Assembly (NCBI GenBank): GCA_963732405.1
Contig: CAVSZG010000001.1
Span: forward strand, 2,666,001 to 2,730,000
Reading direction: 5' to 3'
From: JAUIAI01 sp963732405
Lineage (GTDB): Bacteria; Pseudomonadota; Gammaproteobacteria; Burkholderiales; Burkholderiaceae_E
Length of the DNA stretch: 64,000 nucleotides
The position numbers and the translations under genes are program-made. Positions 16,030-25,388 of this stretch are shown piece by piece (the stretch's first letter is position 1; each line of letters begins with the position of its first letter). The notes beneath the pieces are model-generated. The model did not search any database, was not told where the DNA came from, and was given only the letters and a program-made list of their open reading frames with translations.

Positions 16030-16869
16030 TCAGCGTCCGGTCGGGTCATCGTGACTGCCAGGCCAATCCAGGCTCAGGCCGAGCGCCCGCGTACCTGGCG
16101 TCGGGATGCACAGCTTGACCGGCCTGCGCCTGGCGAGCGCCACGAGCAGGGGTAGCGCGCGTGCGGCGGGTGCGAGCGTGCGCAATCGCTCCAGCCCCAG
16201 GTCGGCAAGTGTCGAGACCGGGCCCGCGGCCGCAGCGTCAGGATCGAGACTCAGGATCGCTAACGGTTGCCGGGCATTCACCGGTGCGAGCAGCAGGGCA
16301 GCGGCGAATGACGCACCGATCGGCCGAACCGAATGCAAGGGCTCGGGGTAGGGCACGTCATAGGCCACCAGCAGCACCGGCGATCGGTCGGTGCGGACCT
16401 GCACCATGGCTTCGACAAGGCCGGCGGCGAAGCTGCCATCGAAGCCCGACAGGCTGGCCGCGGCGAGCGTGTTACCGGTGGCGATGCTCCAATAGCCTGC
16501 TGGCGCGTTGTGAACGGAGTTGGTGAACCGGGTCGGTGATACCTGGGGCTGGGCTTGTGCCAGCGCCTCACACAGCAGATGGCAGTTCAGGCCGTCGCCG
16601 CCCGAGGAGGCGAATACGCTCGCCGTGCCGGCGGGGTCCGTCGCGGGCTCGTCGGGCAGCGGGTCGAATACCTGCCAGGCGGCGGCCATCGCGATCCTGA
16701 CGGCGTCGCCTACCCGCCGACGCTCGGCACCCGGCAGCCCCCTGGGTGCTGGCAGCTCGACCGGCGAGTCGATCCAGCTGCGCTCGCCACGCAGACAGGG
16801 CTGCGCGCCGGGCCAGTCGCTCAGACCCGGTCCGATCAGGCCGATACGATGAACAGCAACCGAGATCAT
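16030..16869 (-). CDS. beta-ketoacyl synthase-like chain length factor, ApeC-like
   Basis: This is a 279-residue partial ketosynthase-like protein of the PF13723 type. It retains the N-terminal half of the thiolase fold and the family signature SVHNAPAGYWSIATGN, but no catalytic Cys of the CxS type. In aryl-polyene synthases a protein like this (ApeC) forms a heterodimer with the ketosynthase ApeO as chain length factor. The start at 16869 (MISVAVHRIGLIGPG) overlaps the ApeO-like stop by ATGA, consistent with 1:1 production of a heterodimer. A longer upstream in-frame extension is inside the ketosynthase gene and is not accepted. Confidence 0.88.
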   Translation of the reverse strand: MISVAVHRIGLIGPGLSDWPGAQPCLRGERSWIDSPVELPAPRGLPGAERRRVGDAVRIAMAAAWQVFDPLPDEPATDPAGTASVFASSGGDGLNCHLLCEALAQAQPQVSPTRFTNSVHNAPAGYWSIATGNTLAAASLSGFDGSFAAGLVEAMVQVRTDRSPVLLVAYDVPYPEPLHSVRPIGASFAAALLLAPVNARQPLAILSLDPDAAAAGPVSTLADLGLERLRTLAPAARALPLLVALARRRPVKLCIPTPGTRALGLSLDWPGSHDDPTGR

Positions 16870-18074
16870 GGCCCGGTCCTGCTGAACAGCAATGACGCAT
16901 TGGCACCACCGAAACCGAATGAGTTGCTCATGACCCGGGACAGGCGACGGGCCTCGGTCGCGACGCGATAGTTCGCCGCAAGGGCCGGATCGAGCCGGTT
17001 TACGTTGAGCCCGCCCGGCACCCGCTGGTCCTGCAGTGCCAGCAGGCACACCACCGCCTCCAGGGCACCGGCGGCGCCCAGGGTATGCCCATGCATGCCC
17101 TTGGTCGAACTGACCGGCAGTTCGGATCCGAACACGCTGACCACTGCGGCGTCTTCCGCCGCATCATTGCTCGGCGTGGCGGTGCCGTGCAGATTGATGT
17201 AGTCGATGTCGTGTGGCGCGCAGCCGGCCCGCTGCAATGCTTGATGCATGGCGCGAATCGCGCCCAGTCCTTGCGGATGCGGGCTCGACATGTGATGCGC
17301 ATCGCTCGATTCACCGAATCCGGCCAGGCAGGCAGCACCGGGCAGCGCCTGGGCTTCGCGTTCGAGCAGGGCGAAGGCCGCCGCTTCGCCGATCGAAATG
17401 CCGCGACGATCCGCGTCATAGGGTCGGCAGACATCGGGCGAGAGCAACTCAAGCGAACCGAAGCCATACAGTGTGGTCAGGCAGAGCGTATCAACGCCGC
17501 CCACGATGGCCGCATCGATCAAACCGGCATGAAGCGCACGGGCGGCCGTGGCAAACACCTTGGCGCTCGACGCACAGGCCACCGACGCGACGCTTTGCGG
17601 GCCGGTCAGACCGAAGCCGGCCGCGACAAAGCCGGCCAGCGAAAACATGTTGTGAGTCGTGGCGTAATGCAGCGTGCCGGGCAGGGCACCGTCCGCCTCA
17701 CGGGCACGGTAGGCCAGTTCGGTCTGCAACAGTCCGGATGTGCTGGAGCCGAGAAAGACGCCTATCCGGTGGTGACCATGACGGGCCGCCGCGGCCTGGA
17801 CCGCGTTCGCGAATCCGTCCTGATGCAAGGCCAGATGGGCCAGTCGGTTGTTTCGACAATCATGGGCGCTCAGTTCGCCTGGCAATTGCACCTCATCGAC
17901 GCCAGCCACTTCACCCGTGAACGTAGGCAGTCCGGTGTCCGGAAAGCGGCACGCACGCAGTCCGCTGATGCCCGACCAAAGGGCCTGGCGCAGTGCTTCC
18001 AGACCGTGACCCACGCAGCTGGTGGCGGTGAAATGATTGATGACGACCGGCAGGGCGCCTGATGGTTCGCTCAT
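16866..18074 (-). CDS. beta-ketoacyl-ACP synthase (FabF-like), ApeO-like
   Basis: This is the elongating ketosynthase of the pigment pathway, 402 residues. The Cys-His-His triad is visible: Cys in SVACASSAK (about residue 165), His in NLHGTATPSND (about 297) and His in MHGHTLGAAGA (about 332). The glycine-rich NSFGFGGANAS near the C-terminus is standard. The start at 18074 (MSEPSG) overlaps the upstream methyltransferase stop by four bases; the 47-residue longer version lies inside that gene. It is followed directly by the CLF-like partner. Confidence 0.94.
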   Translation of the reverse strand: MSEPSGALPVVINHFTATSCVGHGLEALRQALWSGISGLRACRFPDTGLPTFTGEVAGVDEVQLPGELSAHDCRNNRLAHLALHQDGFANAVQAAAARHGHHRIGVFLGSSTSGLLQTELAYRAREADGALPGTLHYATTHNMFSLAGFVAAGFGLTGPQSVASVACASSAKVFATAARALHAGLIDAAIVGGVDTLCLTTLYGFGSLELLSPDVCRPYDADRRGISIGEAAAFALLEREAQALPGAACLAGFGESSDAHHMSSPHPQGLGAIRAMHQALQRAGCAPHDIDYINLHGTATPSNDAAEDAAVVSVFGSELPVSSTKGMHGHTLGAAGALEAVVCLLALQDQRVPGGLNVNRLDPALAANYRVATEARRLSRVMSNSFGFGGANASLLFSRTGP

Positions 18075-18850
18075 GAATGCACACCGGACGTTGACGCCAC
18101 GCTTGCCGGGCGGGCGCGCAGGTTGGCGATCAGCAGCACATTGGCAAACAGCGTGCCTTCGCTCATGGGTCGTTGCTCGATGTCGAATCCATGTTGTCGC
18201 AGCAGATCGCTCCACTGCGAGAGCGATCGACAGTATAGGCGGGGCAGTCGGTGACCCCGGATCCAGGTGACGACATGATCGACCCAGTTGCTCCAGCGAA
18301 AGCCGAATCCGCCGTCGGCATCACCGATGCGCATCAGCAGTCGCCCGTCGGGTTCGAGTGCCCGTCGCACATCGGCCAGGACCCGGTCCTGCGCCTCATA
18401 GGGCAGGTAGTGCAGCACATCCAGAATCAACACGGTATGGGCGGCCGGAAATGTCGAGCGTGCGATGTCGCCGGTCACGAAAGTGGCAGCGTCGCCCAAT
18501 GCCGCGCGGGCCCGTGCCACATCGCGCGGCATCAGTTCGATGCCATGGAATCGTGTCCTGACCGGTTGCGGCCAGCGTGCCGGCCAGCGACCCGCCCGAA
18601 TGGCTTCGTCAGCCTGCGCGAGCAGGGCGGCCACCACTCCCTGGCCGCAACCCAGATCGAGCATGACACGCGGGTTGGCTGGTGAGCCGGGATCCTGAAC
18701 CGGTGGATTGAACAGGCCATGTGCCAGCAGATGTTCGAATATCGGGTCGCGGGTCAGTTTGCCCTGCGCGAAGCCCACGGCGAAACGTCCACCCGGGCCG
18801 AAACGGCGGGCAGCGGCACCGGCCAGCTCGCGAAACTCCACCGAACTCAT
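18071..18850 (-). CDS. class I SAM methyltransferase, ApeB-like
   Basis: This is a second methyltransferase of the operon, 259 residues from the ATG at 18850. Motif I reads VMLDLGCGQGVVAALL, followed by GIELMPRDVARA and VLILDVLHYLP. The N-terminal RFAVGFAQGKLTRDPIF is characteristic of the methyltransferase in aryl-polyene loci. An alternative TTG start at 18916 adds 22 residues. The stop overlaps the ketosynthase start. Two methyltransferases in one APE operon suggests two methylation events on the head group, which is inference. Confidence 0.86.
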   Translation of the reverse strand: MSSVEFRELAGAAARRFGPGGRFAVGFAQGKLTRDPIFEHLLAHGLFNPPVQDPGSPANPRVMLDLGCGQGVVAALLAQADEAIRAGRWPARWPQPVRTRFHGIELMPRDVARARAALGDAATFVTGDIARSTFPAAHTVLILDVLHYLPYEAQDRVLADVRRALEPDGRLLMRIGDADGGFGFRWSNWVDHVVTWIRGHRLPRLYCRSLSQWSDLLRQHGFDIEQRPMSEGTLFANVLLIANLRARPASVASTSGVHS

Positions 18851-18959
18851 CGACCAGTGCCGATGATCCGGCACCCGGGGTTCGGCGTGGCGCACCGGCT
18901 CGCGTCCAGCAGGCAAGCCGGTTGGCGGGGCGATCTCTTGTACGGTGTCGACGTTTGAT

Positions 18960-21383
18960 TCATGGCGCCTGATTCAGGTTGGTGGCACTGGCTGAACCCT
19001 GGCCAGACCAGATCGCGCAGAGCAGCATGACCAACGGTGCGCCGATTCCCACAGTGGTGCCGAGCGCGCTCAGTAGCGGGATTTTAGAGGCAGCCAGCAC
19101 GCCAAATCCTGCCACGGTAGTCAGGTTTGCGAGCAGCAATGGCGTCAGTGTCGGCGCTGCGTGATCGGTCGACCCGGTCACGTCGGGCAGACGGGTCAAA
19201 ACGAGCGCGTAGTTTGAGCCGATCGCCACCACCAGCAGCAGACCGACCAGATGCAGGAGTGACAGGCTCAGGCCGCCCAGCGTGAATCCGCCGAGCATGA
19301 TGACAATGGCCCCCAGGATGGGCAGCACCACGCCAGACAGCGCGCGTCGGTCGCGCAAGGTGATGGCCAGCAGGATGATGATGGCCGCCGCGCCGGCCAG
19401 GGCAAGCCGCGAGGCCTCGGCCAGGTAGCCGGCATACAGCGTGTCGGTTCTCGCCTTGATGTCGAGCACGGTGACGCGCGCCTCGGGCACCACGCCGATC
19501 GCCTGCTCGATCGCCGGTGTGTCCAGGCGACTGGCCTGATCCGCTGCCAGGGTCATGACGAGTGTGGGCTGATCATCGATCCGGGTGACCATCCCGGCCA
19601 GTGCGCGGCCAAGGGACGTGCCCGCGTAATCGTCCATCGTGATCGGCGCGCGATGGCGCGCGGCCGTCACGTCGGCCACGAACGACTCCAGGCTGCGCGC
19701 CGTGAGTCCGGCCGACGGGGCGATCGTGGCTATCCGTTGCTTCAGTGTCTGTGGATCGGGCAACGCGTCGCGTCGGGCCTGCTGGACCGACAGGGGCGGC
19801 AGCAGATCGGTGATCGTGCCAATGCTGTCTGGGCGGCCGTCGGCGATCGCCTGGCGCAATCGCTGCGTCACCAGCCAGCCCGCCTCGAGCAACTGATTGG
19901 GCAATGCTTCATTGGTCACGGTCGCTGCGCCATTGACGCCAGTCAGGCGCGTACGCCCGGCGTCCGGTGCGGGTTGAATCAGGACCAGTGTATTGATGTC
20001 CGGTCCGCCCAGCGATCGACGCATCACCGAGTCTAGCTCCTGGGCCTGGCGGGACACCGGATTCAGGGAGGCGATATCAGTATTCCACAATGGATCGGGG
20101 CGCATGATGGTGACGATCAGGCCAAGCGACACGACCCCTGTCGCGACCCACCGCAGACGACGCAGTGGCGTGAGCAGTCGCCGCAGCGACGCTTCGATGC
20201 CGTGGAAATCGCGGACCGGCAGGCCATTCGCGGTGAGGCTGGGCAAGACATGCCGGGTGACCAGATAGCCGCAGCTCAGCCCGGCGATTGCAAACACGGC
20301 CAACTGTGACAGCCCCGGAAAATGTGACCAGAGCAGGGCACCGAAGCCGACCAGGGAGGTCATCAGGCCCAGTCGGACCGGCGCCCAGAAGTGGCCGGTC
20401 ATGGCCGTGCGACCGCTGGCGTGCACGAGATGATAAAGCGCGTAATCCACGCATTCGCCGATCAGCGCTGCGCCAAAACCCAGGGTCAGGGCATGCAGCG
20501 ATCCGAATCCCAGGCCGACTGCTGCAGCGCCGGCGAGAACCGCACAGGCCAGCGGTATCAGGGCGAACAACAGCACGCGAAGGGAAGCGAACGCAATGAT
20601 TAACAGAATTACCACCAGGCCGACACCCAGCGCGCTGAGCCGTGTCACGTCGGCGCGAATCTGCTCGCGTGATTGCACGGCAAAACGCGGCGCACCGGAC
20701 ACCAGCAGCCTGGCCTGCGGATATCCCGCGCGGGTAACTGCGGCCGTGAATTGCTGTTCGATCGCGCGCATGGCGGCTTCCTGACCGTCCAGGTCGGTGC
20801 CATCCGCTTTCAGGTGAAGCAAAAACAGCAGCGACTGGCCATCGACCCAGATTCCGTCGCGCCGCGCCGGGCCGGTCGTGCGCTCGAGGCGTTCGAGGAC
20901 CGCCAGCCCGGCGCCGGTCGGATCGGCCAGGATGGCCTCACTGTCGAACAGACCCGCCGAACTGGCGAGCAGGTCGCGCGCCTGGCGCAGGGTTGCGCTC
21001 AGCGCGGCCGGCTCGAATTCGGCCGCAGACACGGTCGGCGAGAGAAAATAGCGCAGATCGAATAGCAAGGCGCGTTCACGCGCGAGTCCGTCCAGATTGC
21101 CGTTGTCGACTGCGTCCACGCCGGGCGTGTCGCGCCAGGCCGTCGCGAGCGCATCGGCGACCTGACGCTGCGCCGGTGACGGGATGTCCGATACCGAGGC
21201 GAGCAGCAGGCGGGCCGATGCGCCGCGCTGCAGGTTGGCAATCAGCAGTCTCTCGGCAGCATCCGGGTTGGCCGGCAGGAAGGCGCTCATGTCGGTGAGC
21301 AGCGGGGTGCGCGCGACGAGCGCGGCAGCGCCGGCCATGGTCAGCAACCAGACCAGGATGATCAGACCAGTGCGGCCCTTCAC
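18960..21383 (-). CDS. MMPL/RND-type exporter, ApeM-like
   Basis: This is a large inner-membrane transporter of 807 residues in the MMPL (RND) family. Membrane helix 1 is IILVWLLTMAGAAALVA; a long periplasmic loop (about 35-245) follows; then five helices around 250-410, a second periplasmic loop (about 440-650), and five C-terminal helices ending near 800. This pseudo-twofold layout is the family standard. In APE clusters it is thought to move the lipid-linked polyene from the inner membrane toward the outer membrane with the LolA-like protein encoded next to it. Its start overlaps the LolA-like stop by ATGA. Confidence 0.92.
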   Translation of the reverse strand: MKGRTGLIILVWLLTMAGAAALVARTPLLTDMSAFLPANPDAAERLLIANLQRGASARLLLASVSDIPSPAQRQVADALATAWRDTPGVDAVDNGNLDGLARERALLFDLRYFLSPTVSAAEFEPAALSATLRQARDLLASSAGLFDSEAILADPTGAGLAVLERLERTTGPARRDGIWVDGQSLLFLLHLKADGTDLDGQEAAMRAIEQQFTAAVTRAGYPQARLLVSGAPRFAVQSREQIRADVTRLSALGVGLVVILLIIAFASLRVLLFALIPLACAVLAGAAAVGLGFGSLHALTLGFGAALIGECVDYALYHLVHASGRTAMTGHFWAPVRLGLMTSLVGFGALLWSHFPGLSQLAVFAIAGLSCGYLVTRHVLPSLTANGLPVRDFHGIEASLRRLLTPLRRLRWVATGVVSLGLIVTIMRPDPLWNTDIASLNPVSRQAQELDSVMRRSLGGPDINTLVLIQPAPDAGRTRLTGVNGAATVTNEALPNQLLEAGWLVTQRLRQAIADGRPDSIGTITDLLPPLSVQQARRDALPDPQTLKQRIATIAPSAGLTARSLESFVADVTAARHRAPITMDDYAGTSLGRALAGMVTRIDDQPTLVMTLAADQASRLDTPAIEQAIGVVPEARVTVLDIKARTDTLYAGYLAEASRLALAGAAAIIILLAITLRDRRALSGVVLPILGAIVIMLGGFTLGGLSLSLLHLVGLLLVVAIGSNYALVLTRLPDVTGSTDHAAPTLTPLLLANLTTVAGFGVLAASKIPLLSALGTTVGIGAPLVMLLCAIWSGQGSASATNLNQAP

Positions 21384-21997
21384 GGCTGCGACAGGATCTG
21401 CATCTGCGATTCGTCGCCGTTGCCCTGAACGATACCGATGCTGCGGATGGTCCCGCCACGGCCGTTCACGTCCAGTCTGCGGATCGCCGCTTCGATGCGG
21501 GCGCTGCCCGGCGTGAGTTGCAGCATCCAGTCCGGTTCATCGAGCGTGATGGCAATCTGGAAATGCTGTTCCACGTCGGCGCGTCGACCCGCGAGCAGGC
21601 CACGCAGCGCGCCGGCCAGGGCGCCGGCGGCCGGCAGGGCATCCATCGGCAGTTCGCGAGTGGTGTCGTTGATCGTGATCGACATCTGCGTGCCGCTCAG
21701 CCTCAGGGTTTCCCGGATCGGGTTGAGGGTGCGCTTTTCGAGCCGGTCGGGCGGCTCGAATACCAGTTCACCCGTCGATTCGATCGGCGTGTCCAGATGC
21801 CGCAGGCGCCGTAATTCATGAAATCGAGCCTGCTGCGCCCCCTTGCCGGCCAGCCGGTTGAACACGGCATCGATGGCCGTGCTCTGATCGAGCGGCTGTT
21901 GCCCGACGGGTGCCGCCGTCGAAGCGCCCGCCAGCATGAGCACCAGCGCGGCGACCAGTCGTCGCCGCCAGACGCGGGCCGGATCACGCAGAGGCAT
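21380..21997 (-). CDS. LolA-like periplasmic carrier, ApeL-like
   Basis: This exported protein of 205 residues has a signal peptide (RRRLVAALVLMLAGASTAAP) and a LolA-like half-barrel. It lacks an obvious lipobox Cys. The segment RFHELRRLRHLDTPIESTGEL corresponds to the LolA strand pattern. It is the expected periplasmic shuttle for the polyene lipid, working with the adjacent MMPL protein. The start at 21997 lies 14 bases inside the upstream acyltransferase gene; a longer reading of 235 residues is inside that gene and lacks a signal peptide at its N-terminus. Confidence 0.85.
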   Translation of the reverse strand: MPLRDPARVWRRRLVAALVLMLAGASTAAPVGQQPLDQSTAIDAVFNRLAGKGAQQARFHELRRLRHLDTPIESTGELVFEPPDRLEKRTLNPIRETLRLSGTQMSITINDTTRELPMDALPAAGALAGALRGLLAGRRADVEQHFQIAITLDEPDWMLQLTPGSARIEAAIRRLDVNGRGGTIRSIGIVQGNGDESQMQILSQP

Positions 21998-23051
21998 GCT
22001 GCCCCCGACTCTCGCCCGTATCCTGCGTCGATGCTCTGGGTTGGCCGGCCGCCTGCGATGCACCGGACTGCGCGGTGAGCGGATCACGCTCGGTCAGTGG
22101 TGATCGCTCGGGGTTCGTGGCCAGACCCGGTGACTTACGGCCCGTGGACCAGAAGTCGAAAAAATTGAACCAGTTGAGCGGGGCGATCCGGCAGAAGGTT
22201 TCGAGTGTGGCCGCGAACCGGAACACGGCCTCCTGGACCGCCCTGGCGCGGGCGGATCGCCCGATCTGCGAAAAATCGGCCAGCGGCGCGAAATGCAGTT
22301 GATATCGGTTGCCGCCCACGTACAGTCCGGCCATCACCACCACCGGGCAACGCAGCACGGCCGCCATCCGGAAGATGCCGGTCGGGAAGGGTGCGGGGTC
22401 CCCCAGAAACGGCGCCATCACGACCGGATCGTGACCGAAGCTTCGATCGGCCAGAAAGCCCACCATATCGCCGCGATTCAACCGCGCCTGAATCTGCAGC
22501 ATCGAGTCGACCCGGCCCAGGGGCACGATCATCTCTTCGAGCGTCGGATCGAGTGACCGCAACCAGGCGCCTATCTTGCGCGCATTGCCTTCATACATCG
22601 CCATGCTCACCCGACCGCAGGCATGATCACGGGCCATCACGCGCAATGCTTCAAAACTGCCCATGTGCGCGCCGACCATGAACACGCCCTTGCCCTTGTC
22701 CAGGTGGTCGAGCAGGTATTCCCGGCCAATGACCTGCACCTCGAACAACTCGCGGCGATCGGCCAGCAGGAACATCCGGTCCAGAATGGTCTGAGCAAAA
22801 TGATGATAGTGAGCGAAGGTATCGCGCGCGCCTGCGGGTCTGCCATAGACGCGGCTCAGATATCGCGCCGAATCGGCGCGGGCCAGTGGCGTTCGGGCCC
22901 AGAACCAGGCGGCGATCGGCAGCAGCAGGACCCGGCCGAACCGTCGCCCACAGCGCCTGGACAACCAGCCCATGAGGGAGAGCAGGCGGGGGCTGCCCCG
23001 TTCCGGGCGATCCATCCAGTCGGGCTGGGTCGAATCGAAGGATGACTTCAT
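21984..23051 (-). CDS. LpxL/HtrB-like acyltransferase of the APE operon
   Basis: This is an inner-membrane lysophospholipid acyltransferase of the LpxL/HtrB family, 355 residues. It has an N-terminal hydrophobic anchor around residues 35-55 and the catalytic HxxxxD/E motif as AHMGSFE near 130. PDRSFG-like substrate segments appear as LADRSFGHDPV. In other APE loci this domain is the C-terminal half of ApeJ. Here it is free-standing, with the GT2 partner encoded at 13172. The last 45 residues are hydrophilic and low in complexity. The start overlaps the ApeI-like stop by ATGA. Confidence 0.88.
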   Translation of the reverse strand: MKSSFDSTQPDWMDRPERGSPRLLSLMGWLSRRCGRRFGRVLLLPIAAWFWARTPLARADSARYLSRVYGRPAGARDTFAHYHHFAQTILDRMFLLADRRELFEVQVIGREYLLDHLDKGKGVFMVGAHMGSFEALRVMARDHACGRVSMAMYEGNARKIGAWLRSLDPTLEEMIVPLGRVDSMLQIQARLNRGDMVGFLADRSFGHDPVVMAPFLGDPAPFPTGIFRMAAVLRCPVVVMAGLYVGGNRYQLHFAPLADFSQIGRSARARAVQEAVFRFAATLETFCRIAPLNWFNFFDFWSTGRKSPGLATNPERSPLTERDPLTAQSGASQAAGQPRASTQDTGESRGQHASA

Positions 23052-23374
23052 GGCTGACCGATCCGCGGATCGGGGCTGATCGCACTAAGTTGGCCGCTCG
23101 CCACCAGCAAGGCCCCGGATCGGCATTCGAAGTGGATCCGGGATCCGCTGCGTGACCAGTCGACCGAGACGGTGCTGTCCGGACGGACGCCGGCATTGAA
23201 TTTGGCCTGGGCGATCTGGCAGGGACCGGCCGGCAAAACGCCCGATTCGCGCAAGGACTCGATGACCAGATCAAGCAGTTTCGCCCCCGGCAGGATCGGG
23301 TCTGCCGGGAAGTGACCGGCCGCCCAGGCCGGGTCGGATCCGATCGTCAGGTCCAGGATGCCCCGCTCGGTCAT
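23048..23374 (-). CDS. hotdog-fold beta-hydroxyacyl-ACP dehydratase, ApeI-like
   Basis: This is a 108-residue FabZ-like single hotdog domain. The catalytic signature GHFPADPILPGAKLLD is complete, with the FabA/FabZ His. In aryl-polyene synthases this protein is the active dehydratase, with ApeP as its partner. It overlaps genes on both sides by four bases, the tightest coupling in the operon. Confidence 0.9.
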   Translation of the reverse strand: MTERGILDLTIGSDPAWAAGHFPADPILPGAKLLDLVIESLRESGVLPAGPCQIAQAKFNAGVRPDSTVSVDWSRSGSRIHFECRSGALLVASGQLSAISPDPRIGQP

Positions 23375-24717
23375 GGCCGATCGCGCCGTCGCTCGTCGTG
23401 GGCCGCCAACATGGCGAGCAGCCGCTGCCGGGGCGTCTTGCCGTTGGCATCGCGTGGCAGCGACTCCACCGCGATCAGCGGCCGGGGCATGAACGCCGGT
23501 TCGATCCGGCCACGCAGTGCGGTCATGATCTGCTCCCGGGACAACTCGGGTGCGACATAGAACGCCGCCAGTCGCTGCAGATCACTGTCCGGGTCGACGA
23601 TCAGGAAGGCGCCGTCCCGAACGCCCGGGATGGCGAGCAATTCCCGATCCAGATGGGTGATGGAGCTGCGTTTGCCGGCGACATTGACCATGTCGGCCGT
23701 GCGCCCGAGCAACAGAAATCGGCCGTCGGGCTCGATCTGCAGCAGGTCGCCCAGCGGGACCCGGGTGCCGACATGACCACCGCTCACACCGGCGACTCCC
23801 TCGAGCACATCGAATCGAAGACCGGCCAGCGGCTCCCACAGCCGGGTCTGCACCGATCGTCGGCTGGCGCTCTGGCCGGACTCGGTCGCGCCATAGATTT
23901 CCACCAACGGGGCGTGGAACTGCCGTTCGGCGCGCTCGGCCAGTTCGGGGTCGAGCACGGCCGTTGCCGACAGGATCAGATCGGCGCTCGGCACCGCCTC
24001 GAGCAGACCGCAGATGGCGCGCAGATGAACCGGGGTGGTGACCAGTGCGCGTGGGCGGGGCAGGGCAGCCAGTGCCTGGGCCACATCGACCGGATAGAAC
24101 GGCCGCTCGGCGACCAGTGCACCACCGCCGACCATGGCCAGCAGCAGGCTGGATTCGAATCCATAGGAATGTTGAACCGGTACCGTGGCCAGCAGGTTCA
24201 TCGGCCGATCCGGATCAGTGCCCAGCCGTGCGGCGGCAGCGCTCGCTCCGGCCACCACCACCCCCCAGGTGCGGACATAGGCCATCGGCCGGCCGGTCGA
24301 GCCCGAGGTGAACAGACAGGCGCATGGCTGTTCGGCCGGAAAGGCGAGTGCTTCGCACGGCCCATCGTCGGCGGCATGATCGCCATCGATCGTCATGCCA
24401 CTCAGCGTGGGCAGCAGGTCGGCTGTCTGCGCCAGGTAATAGATGCCAGGGAATTCGTCAGCCAGCAATCCGAGCGTCGACGGGACGTGGTTGTGCGGCA
24501 GAACACTCAGCTGACAACGCAGCATGGCGGCGGCCAGGCCCACCGCAAACCAGTACCGATCGTCGCAGGCATTGAGCATCGGACCGCGCTCGGGCAGGCG
24601 GGCGGCCAATGCCCGGGCATCGGCGTAAAACTGTCGGGCAGTGATCGCCTGCCCGTTGCGCCAGGCGAAGACCCGGTCCGGTTCGTGGACGGACAGAAAC
24701 GGCAGCGGCTCGTTCAT
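23371..24717 (-). CDS. AMP-dependent acyl-ACP/CoA ligase, ApeH-like
   Basis: This adenylating enzyme of 448 residues should load the aryl starter (4-hydroxybenzoate- or cinnamate-like) onto the ACP. The AMP-binding P-loop-like motif reads CLFTSGSTGRPM, where the usual lysine (PK) is Met. EIYGATESGQ is the A5 motif, and GRTADMVNVAGKR contains the A8 hinge region. The C-terminal PRDANGKTPRQ contains the A10 lysine. The ATG at 24717 overlaps the upstream membrane-protein stop; the longer ORF through that gene is not accepted. Confidence 0.88.
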   Translation of the reverse strand: MNEPLPFLSVHEPDRVFAWRNGQAITARQFYADARALAARLPERGPMLNACDDRYWFAVGLAAAMLRCQLSVLPHNHVPSTLGLLADEFPGIYYLAQTADLLPTLSGMTIDGDHAADDGPCEALAFPAEQPCACLFTSGSTGRPMAYVRTWGVVVAGASAAAARLGTDPDRPMNLLATVPVQHSYGFESSLLLAMVGGGALVAERPFYPVDVAQALAALPRPRALVTTPVHLRAICGLLEAVPSADLILSATAVLDPELAERAERQFHAPLVEIYGATESGQSASRRSVQTRLWEPLAGLRFDVLEGVAGVSGGHVGTRVPLGDLLQIEPDGRFLLLGRTADMVNVAGKRSSITHLDRELLAIPGVRDGAFLIVDPDSDLQRLAAFYVAPELSREQIMTALRGRIEPAFMPRPLIAVESLPRDANGKTPRQRLLAMLAAHDERRRDRP

Positions 24718-25388
24718 CGGTGGCGACTCACTGATTCGGTTTGCGTCGGATCGCCGCCATGTTGCCGCCAGGCCTGGATGCCGGCGGACAGGCCGACGTG
24801 GTCCAGTTGCGATAGATATCGCAGGCGGACCAGATACTCGGCGATGAACATCAGCGCGGTCAATGGCAACGCGAGGATATTGACCAGCCATGACCACCAG
24901 AGCATGTGTCCGCTCGCAAACAGGGTCACCGACGTCAGCGCCATCACGGCGAAGAAGATTGACCAGGCAATGGTCACGCCGCGCGTATACCGGGCACGCT
25001 CGGGCGTCAGTGTGCCGTGCACGATACGGGCCAGTCGGCTGATGACCGGGTCGGCCTGTCGGCGCAGGCTGAGCGCGAACACGATCGCGAGTGCGGCATG
25101 CACACCCGCATGCTGAAGCAGATAGGCCCAGGTCGGACTCAATCCCGAGTATCGGGCGAACCACCAGGTGAAACCGGCCCCGGCGATGATCATGAATCCG
25201 GTCAGCAGCCATGCCCGATTCATGGCACACGACACGGCCAGGATGCCGATGATCCAGGCGCAGGCGAACAAATAACTCGCATCCGATCGATCATCAGTGA
25301 TCGTGTAGCGATGCGCGACCAGGCCATAAGCCATCAAACCGATCACGACGGCCAGACCGGACAGGCCGGCGATGACCCGGGAGATCAC
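24714..25388 (-). CDS. COG4648-type membrane protein, ApeG-like
   Basis: This is an integral membrane protein of 224 residues with about six predicted helices (for example VIAGLSGLAVVIGLMAYGLV, GIILAVS region, and two near 135-180). It belongs to the COG4648 family found beside the ACP and ligase in nearly all aryl-polyene clusters, where its role is undefined. It overlaps the ACP gene by ATGA at its start and the ligase at its end. Confidence 0.85.
   Translation of the reverse strand: MISRVIAGLSGLAVVIGLMAYGLVAHRYTITDDRSDASYLFACAWIIGILAVSCAMNRAWLLTGFMIIAGAGFTWWFARYSGLSPTWAYLLQHAGVHAALAIVFALSLRRQADPVISRLARIVHGTLTPERARYTRGVTIAWSIFFAVMALTSVTLFASGHMLWWSWLVNILALPLTALMFIAEYLVRLRYLSQLDHVGLSAGIQAWRQHGGDPTQTESVSRHR

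Noticed and set aside
23398..25116. Plus-strand 572-residue frame
   Set aside because: Antisense of the ApeH-like and ApeG-like genes.
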